Below, piece by piece: positions 6,100 to 7,264 of a stretch of 7,264 nucleotides of DNA. The DNA comes from Thermoplasmata archaeon (GTDB taxonomy: Archaea; Thermoplasmatota; Thermoplasmata; Thermoplasmatales; Thermoplasmataceae), in NCBI GenBank assembly GCA_021797025.1, contig JAKAAK010000162.1, positions 1 to 7,264 of the forward strand. The letters are read 5' to 3'. The position numbers and the translations under genes were made by a program. The notes beneath the pieces are model-generated. The model saw only the letters and a program-made list of their open reading frames with translations. It was not told the DNA's origin and ran no database searches. The first letter of the stretch is position 1. Every line of letters starts with the position of its first letter.

Positions 6100-6472
6100 G
6101 ACAAATTAATAGATAAGGGGAAAATATAAAATAGTATTGAGTGTAATAAATTGTGACTCTTATATGGAATGGGTGGTGTTGAATTTGCAGTACGTCATCT
6201 AAATTGCCATATATACGGGTCAGAGAAAAGGTTTACTAAAATATACATAATGTAAGCAGCAGTGTCTGTAGAGATGAAATTATATATTTGGGCAACATAA
6301 GTCAAGACGTAATTTAGGAGGGAATTCGAGGCTATTCAATAAAGTAACCATAAATATAGAGAAAAATTATAATAATATATGTTTTATAATGGAGTTTTCC
6401 ACCTAAATTTTCACAAATAAAATATTTATATAATTAGCATAGGAGTTGCAGGAAGGTAGTGCAGGATAACGT
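6100..6472. other. AT-rich gene-free stretch between convergent genes
   Basis: I see no credible gene here. The longest readable pieces are a 28-codon plus-strand frame starting at an ATG near 6168 (MGGVEFAVRHLNCHIYG and onward) and a roughly 50-codon minus-strand frame about 6345-6196 that is hydrophobic but lacks a good start. Both are short enough to be chance. The part 6150-6350 is less AT-rich than its flanks (for example GGGTGGTG and GGAGGGAATTCGAGGC), so a decayed gene or an RNA cannot be excluded. No tRNA cloverleaf, long inverted repeat or direct-repeat array was found by eye. Confidence 0.5.
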
Positions 6473-7186
6473 TCAAAGCCCGCTGTTTGTAACTATAACA
6501 AGCACTGCTAGCAATATGGAAAAAATCACTACAGATTTCAATATCTTCTCATAGTACTTTGCCAGTTTCGTACCATCAATAAGCTCACCTCTGATCAATG
6601 ACCTATAAGGTCTTGAAGCCTGTATCTGTATCTGAAGTATTGAGTAACCAGTGGCGATCATTATCAATATCACTATGAGATTACTTCCTCCTTGTATAAG
6701 ATATCCGGATACAACCGGCATAGAACCTGTAGAAAAGGCAAGGGATATATTATTATGAAAAAATCCCCCGAAGAGCTCCAGATTATATACAAACACGAAG
6801 AATATTTCCACCGCCCCGGCAACTATCAAAAAGTGTACAACAAAGAACGCGAAATAGAAGGAAAATGAAAGACCAGCAACCAATGATACAAAGCCGGTAA
6901 TTATCATGCCTTTTCTGGGTATATAAGTGGCCCATGGTCCTGAGGAATTCTTAAGTGAGGAGTCAAAACAATGGGCAGAAATTCCGAGGCAGATGACAAA
7001 TGTTATGAACAGATATACAGACCTGAATATATGAATATCGTGGGAAAAGAAACCACCAAAGAATACCAGAGAGCTAACCATAAGTGTATATGGGTAGAAC
7101 GTCAGACCAATAATAGCCCTAATATGAATAGGCCCGGAAGAGGGTACAAACCATTCTTTTAATCTGTCCGGGATGGGTATTACCAT
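6473..7186 (-). CDS. UbiA-like polytopic membrane protein, Asp motifs missing
   Basis: A 237-residue integral membrane protein with about seven hydrophobic segments (roughly 26-45, 54-72, 95-115, 117-135, 147-164, 167-187, 217-234). It resembles archaeal proteins placed in the UbiA prenyltransferase superfamily: PYTLMVSSLVFFGG (32-45) matches the first helix, AHCFDSSLKN (71-80) sits where the first metal-binding motif N-D-x-x-D should be, and YNLELFGG (134-141) then GSMPVVSGY (154-162) resemble the second half. Only D75 remains of the first motif, and the second Asp-rich motif (usually D-x-x-x-D) is not seen, so ordinary Mg-diphosphate chemistry is doubtful. Length is below the usual 280-300 residues. 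It could be a divergent lipid enzyme or a non-catalytic relative. The gene is convergent with the 5728 gene and apparently monocistronic in this window; the start is an ATG without a Shine-Dalgarno site. Confidence 0.75.
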   Translation of the reverse strand: MVIPIPDRLKEWFVPSSGPIHIRAIIGLTFYPYTLMVSSLVFFGGFFSHDIHIFRSVYLFITFVICLGISAHCFDSSLKNSSGPWATYIPRKGMIITGFVSLVAGLSFSFYFAFFVVHFLIVAGAVEIFFVFVYNLELFGGFFHNNISLAFSTGSMPVVSGYLIQGGSNLIVILIMIATGYSILQIQIQASRPYRSLIRGELIDGTKLAKYYEKILKSVVIFSILLAVLVIVTNSGL

Positions 7187-7240
7187 ATAATTAATTGGTA
7201 CTTATTCAATAATTTTTTGTGAGTCCAATATATAATTTTT

Positions 7241-7248
7241 TATATAAA
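7241..7248 (-). promoter_or_regulatory. TATA-like box of the UbiA-like gene
   Basis: The minus strand reads TTTATATA here, a near-ideal archaeal TATA box, with another TA-rich element at 7227-7234. Initiation about 25 bases on would give a leader of about 30 bases. A weaker AT-rich element around 7206-7217 would suit a leaderless start at 7186. The region is so AT-rich that the choice is uncertain. Confidence 0.4.
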
Positions 7249-7264
7249 TAAACTTTAATAGTAA

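Noticed and set aside
6168..6254. 28-codon plus-strand frame beginning MGGVEFAVRHLNCHIYG
   Set aside because: Too short, without a clear promoter spacing or recognisable family; recorded only as part of the unexplained spacer.

Overview
The window looks like a piece of a Thermoplasmatales-type archaeal chromosome (Thermoplasma / Ferroplasma / Cuniculiplasma relatives; I cannot fix the genus). Four things point there. The DNA is AT-rich with many ATA, AGG and AGA codons. Genes start with no Shine-Dalgarno site, and TATA-like boxes lie about 25 bases before the start codon, as expected for leaderless archaeal transcripts. The RNase P RNA carries the universal conserved blocks. A small acidic protein resembles an uncharacterised family that I recall from Thermoplasmata.

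Left block (1-4599), all on the minus strand. Reading in the direction of transcription it holds an aldehyde dehydrogenase of the succinate-semialdehyde type (4599-3286), an MFS transporter 13 bases behind it (3272-2133), a second and unrelated MFS transporter of the metabolite/sugar porter kind with its own TATA box (2036-801), the RNase P RNA gene (about 752-457), and a Nudix hydrolase (414-4). The dehydrogenase and first transporter look like one operon, which would suit uptake or export of a small carboxylate or aldehyde-derived compound. The RNase P RNA has its own promoter in the 20-40 bases after the second transporter. It accounts for the whole 415-800 gap, which otherwise shows only spurious reading frames.

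Middle block (4600-6078), plus strand, divergent from the dehydrogenase. A 124-base divergent promoter region leads to a sugar-phosphate nucleotidyltransferase with a C-terminal piece that reads like a degenerate cupin. Next comes a 116-residue protein, probably a winged-helix domain of unknown function, whose core promoter carries an 18-base inverted repeat.

Right block (6079-7264). A gene-free AT-rich stretch of 394 bases begins with two T-runs that probably terminate transcription. It is followed by a convergent minus-strand gene for a UbiA-like polytopic membrane protein that lacks the usual Asp-rich motifs. I found no mobile element, CRISPR array, tRNA or defence system. The most noteworthy items are the RNase P RNA, the nucleotidyltransferase-cupin architecture, the operator-like repeat and the unusual UbiA-like protein. 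None amounts to a clearly new system.
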